From: UBA5158 sp040389045
Lineage (GTDB): Bacteria > Pseudomonadota > Gammaproteobacteria > DSM-16500
Direction: 5' to 3'
NCBI GenBank assembly: GCA_040389045.1
Contig: JAZKAT010000023.1
Location: 110,380-174,379, forward strand
DNA: 64,000 bases
Below are positions 18,533 through 27,842 of the stretch, in pieces. Under the pieces are notes generated by a model. The model worked only from the letters and a program-made list of their open reading frames with translations, had not been told where the DNA came from and searched no databases. Position 1 is the stretch's first letter, and the number at the start of each line of letters is the position of its first letter. The position numbers and the translations under genes are program-made.

Positions 18533-19660
18533 ATGAAAAATACGTTAAAAATATTACTGGTTTGGTTAGTAATAACTTTATTCCCCATGCAAACCTACGC
18601 TTCAGATAAACCTGCTGACGACACTATTAAGCAGTTAATTTTCTTTGGAGACAGTCTGTCTGATCCGGGTAACCTATATACTTTAATGTTCGGTGCTCTG
18701 CCAAAATCACCGCCTTATTTCAAAGGCCGTTTTAGCAATGGCCCAGTCTGGACCGATGTGGTGGCCAGTTATTTTGACGCCAAAAATATTTCTTCGCGTA
18801 ATTATGCGCTAGGTGGTGAATCCGTTTTATATCATGAAGCGGTCAACGGCAAACTGCCCTTTATGCTGGAACACTCCTTAAAAGATTATTTGGATTTTTA
18901 TGTATATGACGTGTTTAGTCCACATCCGGATTTAAGTCACACGCTATATGTAATATTCATTGGCGCCAATGACTATATCTGGGGTTCAGAAGATCCCGAA
19001 AAAGATACTACCAACGTCAACGCTGGGATCAAAGATAACTTGAACAAATTGATAGCCGCCGGTGGTAAACATTTTATTATGCTGAACTTGCCTGATCTAT
19101 CCTCTGCCCCAGCTTCCAGGCTTGGCGGTGATCTAAAAACACTAAAACAGTTAACGATGCTGCATAACACAAAATTAGCTGCGACTATTGAGGAATTGCT
19201 TAAGGCGAACCCGGGTGTGACCATCAAAATATTTGACTACTACACCCTGTCTTCTGATATTTTTCTCCATCCAGAAATTTATAACAAAAAATATAATTTG
19301 CACATTACCAATACCCTGGATGCTTGTTATACCGGTGGCTACCAATTGCTGGAAGATAAAAATCAGGAAGCTAAAATTGCTGCTACGTTGGAACAACTGT
19401 ATAAAACCGACAGAATCGGACTTTTACATAAACAATCCGCGCCAGAAAAAATTAATTTTGCTGAACTGGCACATGCAATTGCAACCAACCCTGAGCTGTC
19501 AACTGCTTATGCAGTGGGTCAAAACGCTCTCTCAGGTGTACAGCCTTGTGCGGATCCAAGTTCATATTTGTTCTGGGATTACCTGCATCCAACCGCGGAA
19601 GGCCATGCGGTGACTGGTGCGATGGTAATTGATTACATTGAAAAGAACTTTACCCTATAA
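18533..19660 (+). CDS. secreted GDSL-family lipase/lysophospholipase
   Basis: Predicted exported hydrolase of the SGNH/GDSL family, like the Legionella lysophospholipases PlaA/PlaC. A signal peptide spans residues 1-23 (cleavage after TYA). Block I is GDSLSDPGN (nucleophile Ser41), block II SNGPVWTD, block III GAND (144-147), and block V holds Asp349 and His352 (DYLHPT). Two late cysteines (about 265 and 341) flank a region of about 75 residues that could be a disulfide-closed loop, like the one controlling activation in Legionella homologues. The ribosome binding site is AGGAG. Substrate is inferred from the family; acyltransferase activity is possible. A hairpin follows at 19680. Confidence 0.9.
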   Translation: MKNTLKILLVWLVITLFPMQTYASDKPADDTIKQLIFFGDSLSDPGNLYTLMFGALPKSPPYFKGRFSNGPVWTDVVASYFDAKNISSRNYALGGESVLYHEAVNGKLPFMLEHSLKDYLDFYVYDVFSPHPDLSHTLYVIFIGANDYIWGSEDPEKDTTNVNAGIKDNLNKLIAAGGKHFIMLNLPDLSSAPASRLGGDLKTLKQLTMLHNTKLAATIEELLKANPGVTIKIFDYYTLSSDIFLHPEIYNKKYNLHITNTLDACYTGGYQLLEDKNQEAKIAATLEQLYKTDRIGLLHKQSAPEKINFAELAHAIATNPELSTAYAVGQNALSGVQPCADPSSYLFWDYLHPTAEGHAVTGAMVIDYIEKNFTL

Positions 19661-19679
19661 AAATCCAACCTACATATAA

Positions 19680-19705
19680 AGCTCTCTCACCAATGTGGGA
19701 GAGCT
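19680..19705 (+). terminator. hairpin after the GDSL hydrolase gene
   Basis: AGCTCTCTCAC / GTGGGAGAGCT pair with one G-T wobble around a 4-base loop. There is no T-run after it, so termination strength is uncertain; it may instead protect the 3' end. Confidence 0.5.
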
Positions 19706-19837
19706 ATCGAATAGTCATTCCTTTCAAAAGCTTAAACAATATAAATGCTCTCATCGCTAAAAAAACACTATAATAGAGTATGGTTATTAATAATTCTTTT
19801 CACATTATAACTGCCGAATCATTAAAGGATGATGATT

Positions 19838-20989
19838 ATGATTCTCAAAACATTACAATTCACCAAAGACAAAGGCTGGTCATCCGAGATACCTGATCTT
19901 GACTCCGAAAATACGCTTATCATTATTTTTTCCGCACCAGAATATATCCAATGTCCTGCCCCCATAAAAGAACTTGCGGAACACTATCCCAACTCAAAAA
20001 TAATCGGCTGTTCCAGTGCAGGAGAAATCGTAGCCGGTTTGATCAAAGATCATAGTCTTTCTGTAGCCATTATTAAATTTGAAAAAACCTCCATTAAAGA
20101 AACCTCCGTCACCATTGCTGACGTGAGTCATTCCTTCAATTCAGGCAAAGACATTTCATCTGCATTAAACCAGGAAAATTTACGTGGCATTTTTGTTTTG
20201 GCAGAAGGACTAAATATAAATGGCTCAGAATTAGTAAGAGGTTTAAATGAAATAAACAAAGAAGATATTGTTATCACCGGTGGCCTGGCCGGGGATGGCG
20301 ATCAATTTAAGCAAACCTGGATAATAGTCGATGGGAAAATTGTTACAAATAGCATAGTCGCAATTGGCTTCTATGGAGATAACATTCGCATTGGCCACGG
20401 ATCAAAAGGTGGCTGGAATATCTTTGGCACAGAACGTCGCATTACTCGGTCAAAAAACAATGTGCTATACGAATTAGATGGCAAACCCGCTTTGGACCTT
20501 TATAAAAAATATCTTGGTGAAAAAGCTTCAGGACTTCCCGCATCAGGTCTTTTATTCCCTCTGGCAATACGCAGTGATACCAATGATCCTAAACAATTAG
20601 TACGGACTATATTAGCTATCAATGAACAAGAAGATTCACTGACATTTGCTGGCAACATGCCTATGGGATATTTGGCGCAACTCATGCGCGCTAATTTTGA
20701 TAGATTGATTACCGGCGCTAAAGAAGCAGGTGAATTAATTTTAAAAAATTCTAAAATTAACCAAAACAATTCTGCGCCCTTATTACTCATCGCGGTAAGT
20801 TGTGTGGGTAGACGATTACTCTTAGGAGAACGCACAGAAGAAGAAACTGATTCCGTACTAAAATTATTTCCCGAAGGAACGCAACAAGTTGGTTTTTATT
20901 CTTACGGCGAAATTTCTCCTTACTCCAAAGGGAGTTGTGACCTGCATAATCAAACCATGACGCTGACATCGATTAGCGAGGTGATTTAA
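19838..20989 (+). CDS. FIST-domain sensory protein
   Basis: A 383-residue cytoplasmic protein made of FIST_N and FIST_C domains, which are predicted to bind small ligands such as amino acids in signalling systems. Features seen are the early SSAGEI motif (IIGCSSAGEIV), the central TGGLAGDG, and the C-terminal GRRLLLGERTEEE...GFYSYGEISP region typical of FIST_C. The start ATG at 19838 has AAAGGA eight bases upstream; two earlier in-frame ATGs overlap that site. One base separates it from the histidine kinase, so it is very likely the input partner of that kinase. Confidence 0.9.
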   Translation: MILKTLQFTKDKGWSSEIPDLDSENTLIIIFSAPEYIQCPAPIKELAEHYPNSKIIGCSSAGEIVAGLIKDHSLSVAIIKFEKTSIKETSVTIADVSHSFNSGKDISSALNQENLRGIFVLAEGLNINGSELVRGLNEINKEDIVITGGLAGDGDQFKQTWIIVDGKIVTNSIVAIGFYGDNIRIGHGSKGGWNIFGTERRITRSKNNVLYELDGKPALDLYKKYLGEKASGLPASGLLFPLAIRSDTNDPKQLVRTILAINEQEDSLTFAGNMPMGYLAQLMRANFDRLITGAKEAGELILKNSKINQNNSAPLLLIAVSCVGRRLLLGERTEEETDSVLKLFPEGTQQVGFYSYGEISPYSKGSCDLHNQTMTLTSISEVI

Positions 20990-20990
20990 T

Positions 20991-22946
20991 TTGGAAACCA
21001 AACATCAAAAATTATTTTATACTCTTGAAAAAATATTAACTCGCTTAAACATTAGCGAATCAACACCGCCTTCTACACTGAGTGAATGGAAAGAATTTAT
21101 TACTTATATAAATAATAGTTTTTATGATTTTGATCAGGAACGTTACTTATTAGAACAATCCATGGAATTGTCTTCGCAAGAAATGATTGAATTAAACGAG
21201 CAATTGGAAAATGCGCAAAAAATAGCGCATCTTGGCTATTGGGATTATCATCCTAAAGAAAAACGCATCCAGTTTTCAAAAGAAGCTTACCGAATATTCA
21301 GCTTTGATCCCACGCAGCCAGTACCCTCTTACGAACAAATAATGAAAATGATTCATATAGAGGATGCAATAATTTTATCAAAATTAATTGAACAGGCGAT
21401 TACTCAGGGAAATAGTTATGAGAAAGAATTTCGATTTCAAAATAAAGTTGATAATAAAACGCATTGGCTCTACGTGAAAGCTCGGCCCTATATAAAAAAA
21501 GAAAACCAAACACCCGCGGGGGAACCAGGATATTGTTTATCTGGTATCGTTATGGATATCACCAACCGTAAACATGCGGAACGTAGTGAATTATTTCGGC
21601 ATAAAATAACTAAAATTCTGGCTGAAAATTTTTCACTTAATGATACCGCTCCTGAACTCATAAAAATAACCTGCGAAACTCTAAAATTTGATTTAGGAGA
21701 ACTATGGACAGTCGACAAGGCCATCAATGCTTTGCGTTGCACTACTATTTGGCCGGCTAAAAGTGAAGCAATGCAAGAATTTATTGATTATTCCAAAAAA
21801 ATTACATTTATACCCGGCGTAGGTTTACCCGGTCGAGTTTGGCAGCAAAAAGAAATATGTTACATAAAAGACGTAGTGGAAGATCCAAATTTTCCGCGCG
21901 CAGCGTGGGCAAAAAAAGCTAATTTGCATAGTGCTTTTGCTTTACCTATTATTTTTGAAAATGAAGTATTAGGCGTTCTTGATTTTTTTACCCAAAATAT
22001 TTTTACCTTAGATGAAGATATGATGAATTTGCTTAAAGATATCAATACCCAAATAGGCATATTCATTGCCCGTGAACAAGCTTATATACAAATGACAATT
22101 CTATCACGACAGGCTGGCATGTCAGAAATTGCAACCTCTGTGCTACATAATGTAGGTAATATTTTAAATAGTGTAAATATATCTGTTTCATTTATTCAGG
22201 AATTAGCCGCAACGGACATGATTACGAATCTCATCAGAATTTGTAAATTAATAACAAACAATTTGGCTAAAAATCCAGAGTATCTGGTAAATGATGAAAA
22301 AGGTAAATTAATTCCCGATTATTTAACCAATCTGGCTGAAGTGTTTGCTACAAACTATTCTGACATTAAAAAAGAAGCGACCCGCTTAATGGAACATATC
22401 GATCATATAAAAGATATTGTAGCCATGCAGAAAGATATTAGTGGTGTTTCACCCATACTTCAAAATGTATCCTTACCGCAGGTGATTGATTTAGCGATCC
22501 AGATGAGTTGCATATCTGCACCTGGCATACAAGTTATTAAAAATTACGAATATTCTTCACCGATAACGATTGATAAAACAAAATTACTGCAAATATTAGT
22601 CAATTTAATTCGAAACGCAGACGACGCGCTTAAGTTAGCTAAAGAAAATCATCAAAATATCATAACTATTTCAGTCAAAAAAATAAATACTATTATTGAA
22701 ATAACCGTGCATGATAATGGTATAGGAATTCCAAAAAATTCTTTAAGTAAAATATTTTCTATGGGTTACACGACTAAACCAAGCGGCCATGGATTTGGTT
22801 TACATAGTAGCGCGCTTGCTGCTCACGAACTAGGTGGCAGTCTTATTTTTGATAGCGCTGCCGCGGACAAGGGAGCCACATTTACTTTGGTATTTCCGGA
22901 AAATTCGGCGGAAACAATCTATCAACCTAATAAAGAGATAGGATAA
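20991..22946 (+). CDS. PAS-GAF sensor histidine kinase
   Basis: A 651-residue cytoplasmic kinase with no membrane segment. An N-terminal helical region is followed by PAS (about 76-198), GAF (about 205-363), a dimerisation/phosphoacceptor region with the H-box MSEIATSVLHNVGN (His386), and HATPase_c: an N-box at about 537 (NLIRNADDAL), DNGIGIP, the F-box FSMGYTTK and the G2 box GHGFGL. It starts with TTG behind gaggtg. It begins one base after FIST and overlaps the response regulator by one base (TAATG), so the three genes form a coupled operon. Input is probably through FIST and/or GAF ligands. Confidence 0.92.
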   Translation: METKHQKLFYTLEKILTRLNISESTPPSTLSEWKEFITYINNSFYDFDQERYLLEQSMELSSQEMIELNEQLENAQKIAHLGYWDYHPKEKRIQFSKEAYRIFSFDPTQPVPSYEQIMKMIHIEDAIILSKLIEQAITQGNSYEKEFRFQNKVDNKTHWLYVKARPYIKKENQTPAGEPGYCLSGIVMDITNRKHAERSELFRHKITKILAENFSLNDTAPELIKITCETLKFDLGELWTVDKAINALRCTTIWPAKSEAMQEFIDYSKKITFIPGVGLPGRVWQQKEICYIKDVVEDPNFPRAAWAKKANLHSAFALPIIFENEVLGVLDFFTQNIFTLDEDMMNLLKDINTQIGIFIAREQAYIQMTILSRQAGMSEIATSVLHNVGNILNSVNISVSFIQELAATDMITNLIRICKLITNNLAKNPEYLVNDEKGKLIPDYLTNLAEVFATNYSDIKKEATRLMEHIDHIKDIVAMQKDISGVSPILQNVSLPQVIDLAIQMSCISAPGIQVIKNYEYSSPITIDKTKLLQILVNLIRNADDALKLAKENHQNIITISVKKINTIIEITVHDNGIGIPKNSLSKIFSMGYTTKPSGHGFGLHSSALAAHELGGSLIFDSAAADKGATFTLVFPENSAETIYQPNKEIG

Positions 22947-24796
22947 TGCTAAATTCAAATAATATGCGTATTCTCATCATTGATGATAATCCCGACATAC
23001 ATCAGGATTTTCTGAAAATTTTAGCAACCGATTCCTCCCAGAAAGAACAATTAAAAACCCAGGAACAATTAATATTCGGCGATCTACCCAAAAAAGTTCC
23101 ATTCCCTGCTTTTACCATTGATACTGCTTCACAAGGACAAGAAGGCGTGCAGTGCGTTGCTAAATCCATCATCGAAGGCAATCCTTATGCGCTGGCTTTT
23201 GTTGATATACGCATGCCACCCGGCTGGGATGGCATTGAAACCATCAAACATATTTGGGAACTTGATAATAATATTCAAATTGTTATATGCACCGCTTATT
23301 CAGATTATTCATGGGAAGAAACTGTAGAGGAGCTAGGTCAAAGAGAGAATTTACTTATTTTAAAAAAGCCTTTTGATAACGTGGCCGTACGCCAATTATC
23401 AATGGCACTCACAAAGAAATGGAAAACATCTCGGGAAACATTCCAAAAAACTAAATCTCTTGTTGATAGTCATACAGTATTAGAAGAGAGAATTCAATAT
23501 GAAACTAATCATGACTCATTAACGAAGTTGCCAAATAAAAAATTCCTGATGGATTACATTCGAGAAGAAACACTAAATTCTACTCAAAATAAATCAAAAT
23601 TTGCAATATTATATTTAAATATTGATAAATTTAAATTAATTAATGATAGCTTTAGTCATTCAGTTGGGGATGAGCTATTAAAATCTATAGCTGATAAATT
23701 AAAGGATAATATTGATAAAAATATTATGATTACCCGACTAGGTGGTGATGAATTTGTTTTTGTTGTATCAAATTTCAAATCGATCGAATCACTGGCGGAG
23801 GTAACTAAAGTTTTATTAAATAAATTTAATTCACCAATTAATGTGAACTCTCACGATTTCATTGTTTCTCCTAGTATTGGTGTGAGTATTTTTCCTGATA
23901 ATGGTGGAAATATAGATGAACTTCTCCATAGTGCAAATCTGGCATTGAATCAAGCTAAAAAGTTGGGTGGTGGGCGAGTACAATTTTACACAAATGAATT
24001 GAACCAAGAGAGCCTAAAACGATTAGAAATGGAAACAGACTTACATCATGCTATGGAAAATGATGAATTCTTTTTATGTTACCAACCCCAATACAACTTG
24101 GAAAATAATAAATTAGTAGCGGTTGAAGCATTAATTCGCTGGCGACATCCCACTAAAGGTGAAATTCTACCATTTGAATTTATTCCTCTGGTCGAAGAAA
24201 TTGGGCTTATGTGCGCATTAAGTGAAAAAGTCTTGACGTTAGCCTGCATACAAAATAAATCCTGGCAGGATAAGGGCTTAGTACCGATTCGAATTGCTGT
24301 TAATTTAACGGCAGAAGAATTTAAACAACCTAATTTTGTAGACACTATAAAAAACATTCTCAACGAAACAAAATTGGCTGCTGAATTTCTTGAGATTGAG
24401 CTTACGGAAAAAATTATTGTTAATAGTATAGAATCAATCAATAAAATTTCTAAATTAAAAGAACTCGGTATTAGTATTGCCGTAGATGATTTTGGCACGG
24501 GTTATTCCAGTTTAAATTATCTCAGTAAAATACCATTTGATCGGCTTAAGATAGATCAGTCTTTCATTCAAAATATAGGTATCAATCTAGGCGATGAAGC
24601 AATTATTAAAGCTATTATCACTCTAGCAAAAGAACTCAATTTGATAGTATTAGCAGAAGGTATTGAAACTCAGCAACAGTTGGATTTTCTTAAATTGAGA
24701 GAGTGTGATGAAGTACAAGGCTATTACTTCAGTAAACCATTAGAAACAAATCAATTAGAAGATTTATTGATAAGTTCATCGCAAAAAGTTATATAA
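22946..24796 (+). CDS. response regulator with GGDEF and EAL domains (cyclic-di-GMP turnover)
   Basis: A 616-residue protein. The REC domain (1-150) has phosphoacceptor Asp87 in DIRMPPG and Lys140/141, with an insertion after helix 1 (about residues 30-57). GGDEF is intact at 266-270; an RxxD inhibitory site is not seen. The EAL domain has EAL at 394-396, Asn453, DDFGTG at 514-519 and AEGIET at 570-575, so both synthesis and hydrolysis of cyclic-di-GMP are possible. It is translationally coupled to the histidine kinase, its probable phosphodonor. The GGDEF stretch is notably AT-rich. Confidence 0.93.
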   Translation: MLNSNNMRILIIDDNPDIHQDFLKILATDSSQKEQLKTQEQLIFGDLPKKVPFPAFTIDTASQGQEGVQCVAKSIIEGNPYALAFVDIRMPPGWDGIETIKHIWELDNNIQIVICTAYSDYSWEETVEELGQRENLLILKKPFDNVAVRQLSMALTKKWKTSRETFQKTKSLVDSHTVLEERIQYETNHDSLTKLPNKKFLMDYIREETLNSTQNKSKFAILYLNIDKFKLINDSFSHSVGDELLKSIADKLKDNIDKNIMITRLGGDEFVFVVSNFKSIESLAEVTKVLLNKFNSPINVNSHDFIVSPSIGVSIFPDNGGNIDELLHSANLALNQAKKLGGGRVQFYTNELNQESLKRLEMETDLHHAMENDEFFLCYQPQYNLENNKLVAVEALIRWRHPTKGEILPFEFIPLVEEIGLMCALSEKVLTLACIQNKSWQDKGLVPIRIAVNLTAEEFKQPNFVDTIKNILNETKLAAEFLEIELTEKIIVNSIESINKISKLKELGISIAVDDFGTGYSSLNYLSKIPFDRLKIDQSFIQNIGINLGDEAIIKAIITLAKELNLIVLAEGIETQQQLDFLKLRECDEVQGYYFSKPLETNQLEDLLISSSQKVI

Positions 24797-24873
24797 TTGA
24801 CCTATTCCATTGTACTACAAATACGGACATTGGAACTCTTAAAGCAAGCTACCTTCATAGCGAAGCATTAACA

Positions 24874-25458
24874 CTATACTGTCTCCCTAACTAGCAAACG
24901 CGCTACCGGCGCGTAGCTTCTTCTATGTATGTTACATACACCATGGCGTTCTAATGCCGCTAAATGTTCTCGCGTGCCATACCCTTTGTGCTGCTCGAAA
25001 CCATAATGGGGATAATGTTCAGCAAGGCGGGTCATTTCACGGTCGCGGGTAACTTTCGCAATAATCGACGCAGCGCTGATCGAAGAATGCAGGGCATCAC
25101 CATTGACCATGGTTTTCACTTCACACATTAATTTAGGCGCTTGATTACCATCGACAAAAGCAATATGCGGGGTGATTGATAAAGCTTCCACCGCACGCTG
25201 CATGGCCAGCAGTGATGCTTGTAAAATATTGATGGTATCAATCTCTAACACATCGGCGCTGCCTACCGCCCAGGCCAAAGCATGTTCCTGAATTCTTAAA
25301 TATAACTCTTCGCGTTTTTTTTCACTCAAGACTTTAGAATCCGCCAAACCATTAATACGCCGACTGGGATTTAAAATGACTGCCGCTGCAACCACTGGCC
25401 CTGCTAATGGGCCGCGCCCTGCTTCATCGATGCCGGCGATAATATATTCTAATGCCAT
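24874..25458 (-). CDS. rnhB: ribonuclease HII
   Basis: Cleaves RNA in RNA-DNA hybrids and single ribonucleotides in DNA. The 194-residue protein has the N-terminal catalytic GIDEAGRGPLAGPVVAA motif (Asp11, Glu12) and a later Asp in FVDGN. It is the last gene of the lpxD-fabZ-lpxA-lpxB-rnhB string, 24 bases after lpxB. dnaE, its usual downstream neighbour, is inverted some 10 kb away. Confidence 0.97.
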   Translation of the reverse strand: MALEYIIAGIDEAGRGPLAGPVVAAAVILNPSRRINGLADSKVLSEKKREELYLRIQEHALAWAVGSADVLEIDTINILQASLLAMQRAVEALSITPHIAFVDGNQAPKLMCEVKTMVNGDALHSSISAASIIAKVTRDREMTRLAEHYPHYGFEQHKGYGTREHLAALERHGVCNIHRRSYAPVARLLVRETV

Positions 25459-25482
25459 CTGTTACATCCTTGTTTTATGTTA

Positions 25483-26613
25483 TTAACGTAAAATACTTAA
25501 TACCGCGGTGGCCGCGGAATGATTGGCATCGCAACGTAATTGCTGGTGGATGCGCGTGAATGTGTCTAGTAATAACCGGGTTTTCTCTGGATATTCCAAA
25601 TAATTCAGCAAGGCTTTAGCAAGCTGGTCTGGCGTCGCCTGGTCTTGAATAAACTCGGGGATTAATTTTTCGGCCGCCAATAAATTCGGCAAACTAAAAT
25701 ACGGCAGTTTAACGAGATGGCGGGCGATTTGATAAGTTAAATTTCCCAGCTTATAAGCCACTACCATGGGACGTTTAAACAACATGGTTTCCAGCGTCGC
25801 GGTACCTGAAGTCACCAGCACCACATCAGCGGCGGCCATGACTTCATGAGTACGCTGCTGATAAAAATGAATCGGTAAATCCGGCGCTAACCGTTGGCAG
25901 TGCGCCTGGAATTCTTGATTGCGTTGCATGTTGGCGGCGGAAGTAATAAATCGTAGCTCAGGCTTTTCGCGTAAACATAATTGCGCTGTCTTGATAAAAG
26001 TCTCGGCCAGCAAATGAATTTCATTGCGGCGGCTGCCGGGTAATAACGCCAGATATGTTTTTTCCGGATCTAATCCCAGGTCGACTTTTGCCGCATGTGC
26101 GTCGGGAACGAGCGGCACCAGGTCCGCCAACGGATGGCCGACAAAACTGGCGCGCACATCGTGTTGTTCGTAAAACGCGGCTTCAAAGGGAAAGAGAGTT
26201 AGCACCAGATCAACGGCTTTGGCAATTTTGTGAATGCGTTTTTTGCGCCACGCCCAAACTGAAGGGCTGACATAGTGCACGGTTTTAATACCCTGATCGC
26301 GTAATTTTTTTTCTAGTCCTAAATTAAAATCCGGTGAATCAATACCAATAAAAACATCGGGCTTGTGGCGCGTGAAATGTTTATAGAGTTGACGACGAAT
26401 ACGAATAAGCTCAGGCAGTCGGCCTAAGGGTTCAATTAATCCCATGACCGCCAAACGGTCCATGTCATGAAAGCTCTGAAAACCAGCCTCTATCATGTCT
26501 TGACCGCCGACACCGGAGGTTTGCAAATCAGGCTGTCTAGCTTGCAGCGCATGAATCAAGCCCGCGCCCAATACATTCCCCGATGCTTCCCCGGCAACAA
26601 TACCAATTTTCAT
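25483..26613 (-). CDS. lpxB: lipid-A-disaccharide synthase
   Basis: GT19 glycosyltransferase that joins UDP-diacylglucosamine and lipid X to form the lipid A disaccharide at the inner membrane. The 376-residue protein has the N-terminal GEASGNVLGAGLI motif, HYVSPSVWAWR, and the C-terminal LVTSGTATLETML acceptor-site region. It follows lpxA with 13 bases between. It is part of the lipid A block of the superoperon. Confidence 0.97.
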   Translation of the reverse strand: MKIGIVAGEASGNVLGAGLIHALQARQPDLQTSGVGGQDMIEAGFQSFHDMDRLAVMGLIEPLGRLPELIRIRRQLYKHFTRHKPDVFIGIDSPDFNLGLEKKLRDQGIKTVHYVSPSVWAWRKKRIHKIAKAVDLVLTLFPFEAAFYEQHDVRASFVGHPLADLVPLVPDAHAAKVDLGLDPEKTYLALLPGSRRNEIHLLAETFIKTAQLCLREKPELRFITSAANMQRNQEFQAHCQRLAPDLPIHFYQQRTHEVMAAADVVLVTSGTATLETMLFKRPMVVAYKLGNLTYQIARHLVKLPYFSLPNLLAAEKLIPEFIQDQATPDQLAKALLNYLEYPEKTRLLLDTFTRIHQQLRCDANHSAATAVLSILR

Positions 26614-26626
26614 AAACTAAAACCTT

Positions 26627-27397
26627 TTACCGGACTATCCCCCGCTCCGATCCTGTAATAAAATCAATGAACATTTGGACTTCCGGGCAGGCGCCAACCA
26701 TTTCCTGCAATTGCTCTATGGCTTGCTTTACCGTAAAGCCTTTGCGATAAATCGTTTTGTAAGCGCGGCGTAATTCCAGAATTTTTTCATTTTCAAAGCC
26801 GCGGCGTTGCAAGCCTACGGTATTTAAACCAAAGGGTTTGGCATAATAGCCCGACACTTTCACAAATGGCGGAACATCTTTATCAATCATCGCACCCATA
26901 GAAGCAAAACTGTTGGCGCCTACGCGACAAGATTGAAACACTCCCGCAAAACCACCTAATATCGCATAATCTTCCACAACTACATGACCGGCCAGCGAAG
27001 CATTGTTCGCAAAAATCGTATGGTTCCCCACCTGGCAATCATGCGCGATATGCACATAAGCCATAAATAAATTATCATCGCCAATTCGCGTTACCGTACT
27101 ATCCTGAACCGTGCCGCGATTAAAAGTGCAGAATTCACGAATGACATTACGGTCGCCAATTTCCAGATAAGTTTGTTCACCTTGATATTTTTTATCTTGC
27201 GGGTCTTCACCAATGGACGCGAATTGAAAAATTTCATTGTTGCAGCCAATCTTAGTGGAACCACGAATGACGACATGCGGACCTATCCAGGTGCCGCTGC
27301 CAATTTCAACATCAGGGCCAATAATAGTCCATGGGCCTATGGTGACATCTTCAGCAATGCGCGCGGTCGAATCAATGATGGCAGTTTTATCTATCAC
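26627..27397 (-). CDS. lpxA: UDP-N-acetylglucosamine acyltransferase
   Basis: First enzyme of lipid A synthesis, adding a 3-hydroxyacyl chain to UDP-GlcNAc. At 256 residues it has the usual length. The hexapeptide-repeat left-handed beta-helix is evident from the I-G-x-x-x-x pattern. The catalytic histidine is in MAYVHIAHDCQVG, and the C-terminal helical domain follows GLNTVGLQRRGF. It lies 4 bases after fabZ. Confidence 0.98.
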   Translation of the reverse strand: MIDKTAIIDSTARIAEDVTIGPWTIIGPDVEIGSGTWIGPHVVIRGSTKIGCNNEIFQFASIGEDPQDKKYQGEQTYLEIGDRNVIREFCTFNRGTVQDSTVTRIGDDNLFMAYVHIAHDCQVGNHTIFANNASLAGHVVVEDYAILGGFAGVFQSCRVGANSFASMGAMIDKDVPPFVKVSGYYAKPFGLNTVGLQRRGFENEKILELRRAYKTIYRKGFTVKQAIEQLQEMVGACPEVQMFIDFITGSERGIVR

Positions 27398-27401
27398 AGC
27401 A

Positions 27402-27842
27402 TTAACCTCTTATACTCAGCAACTCAGCAGAACAAGCCAGTTCATCCTCAACATGGGCCGTTCCCTCCAATTTCCACATTTCACGTTTGGCGCGCGTCAC
27501 ACTCACGGTCAGCCGTAACTGATCACCTGGTTCCACAATACGCCGAAACCGCGCGTTATCAATCCCCGCTAAAAAATACAAACCACCATTTTCCGGGGTG
27601 GTGTTCGTGGATTTATACGCCAAAACGCCAGCCGCCTGGGCCAACGCTTCAAGAATTAATACACCGGGCATCACTGGGCGATTAGGAAAATGGCCCACAA
27701 AAAAAGCTTCGTTTATCGTAACATTTTTGATGGCGACTAGTGATTGGCCTTCGACAATTTCAATGACTTTATCAATCAATAAAAAAGGTTGGCGGTGTGG
27801 CAGGTGTTTTAATATTTCATGAATATCCATTACAGTTTTCAT
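27402..27842 (-). CDS. fabZ: 3-hydroxyacyl-ACP dehydratase FabZ
   Basis: Hot-dog-fold dehydratase of fatty-acid elongation. The 146-residue protein has the LPHRQPFLLIDKV motif, the catalytic His in FVGHFPNRPVMPGV and Glu in LILEALAQAAG. It overlaps lpxD by 4 bases (ATGA). Its position balances hydroxyacyl-ACP use between phospholipid and lipid A synthesis. Confidence 0.97.
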   Translation of the reverse strand: MKTVMDIHEILKHLPHRQPFLLIDKVIEIVEGQSLVAIKNVTINEAFFVGHFPNRPVMPGVLILEALAQAAGVLAYKSTNTTPENGGLYFLAGIDNARFRRIVEPGDQLRLTVSVTRAKREMWKLEGTAHVEDELACSAELLSIRG

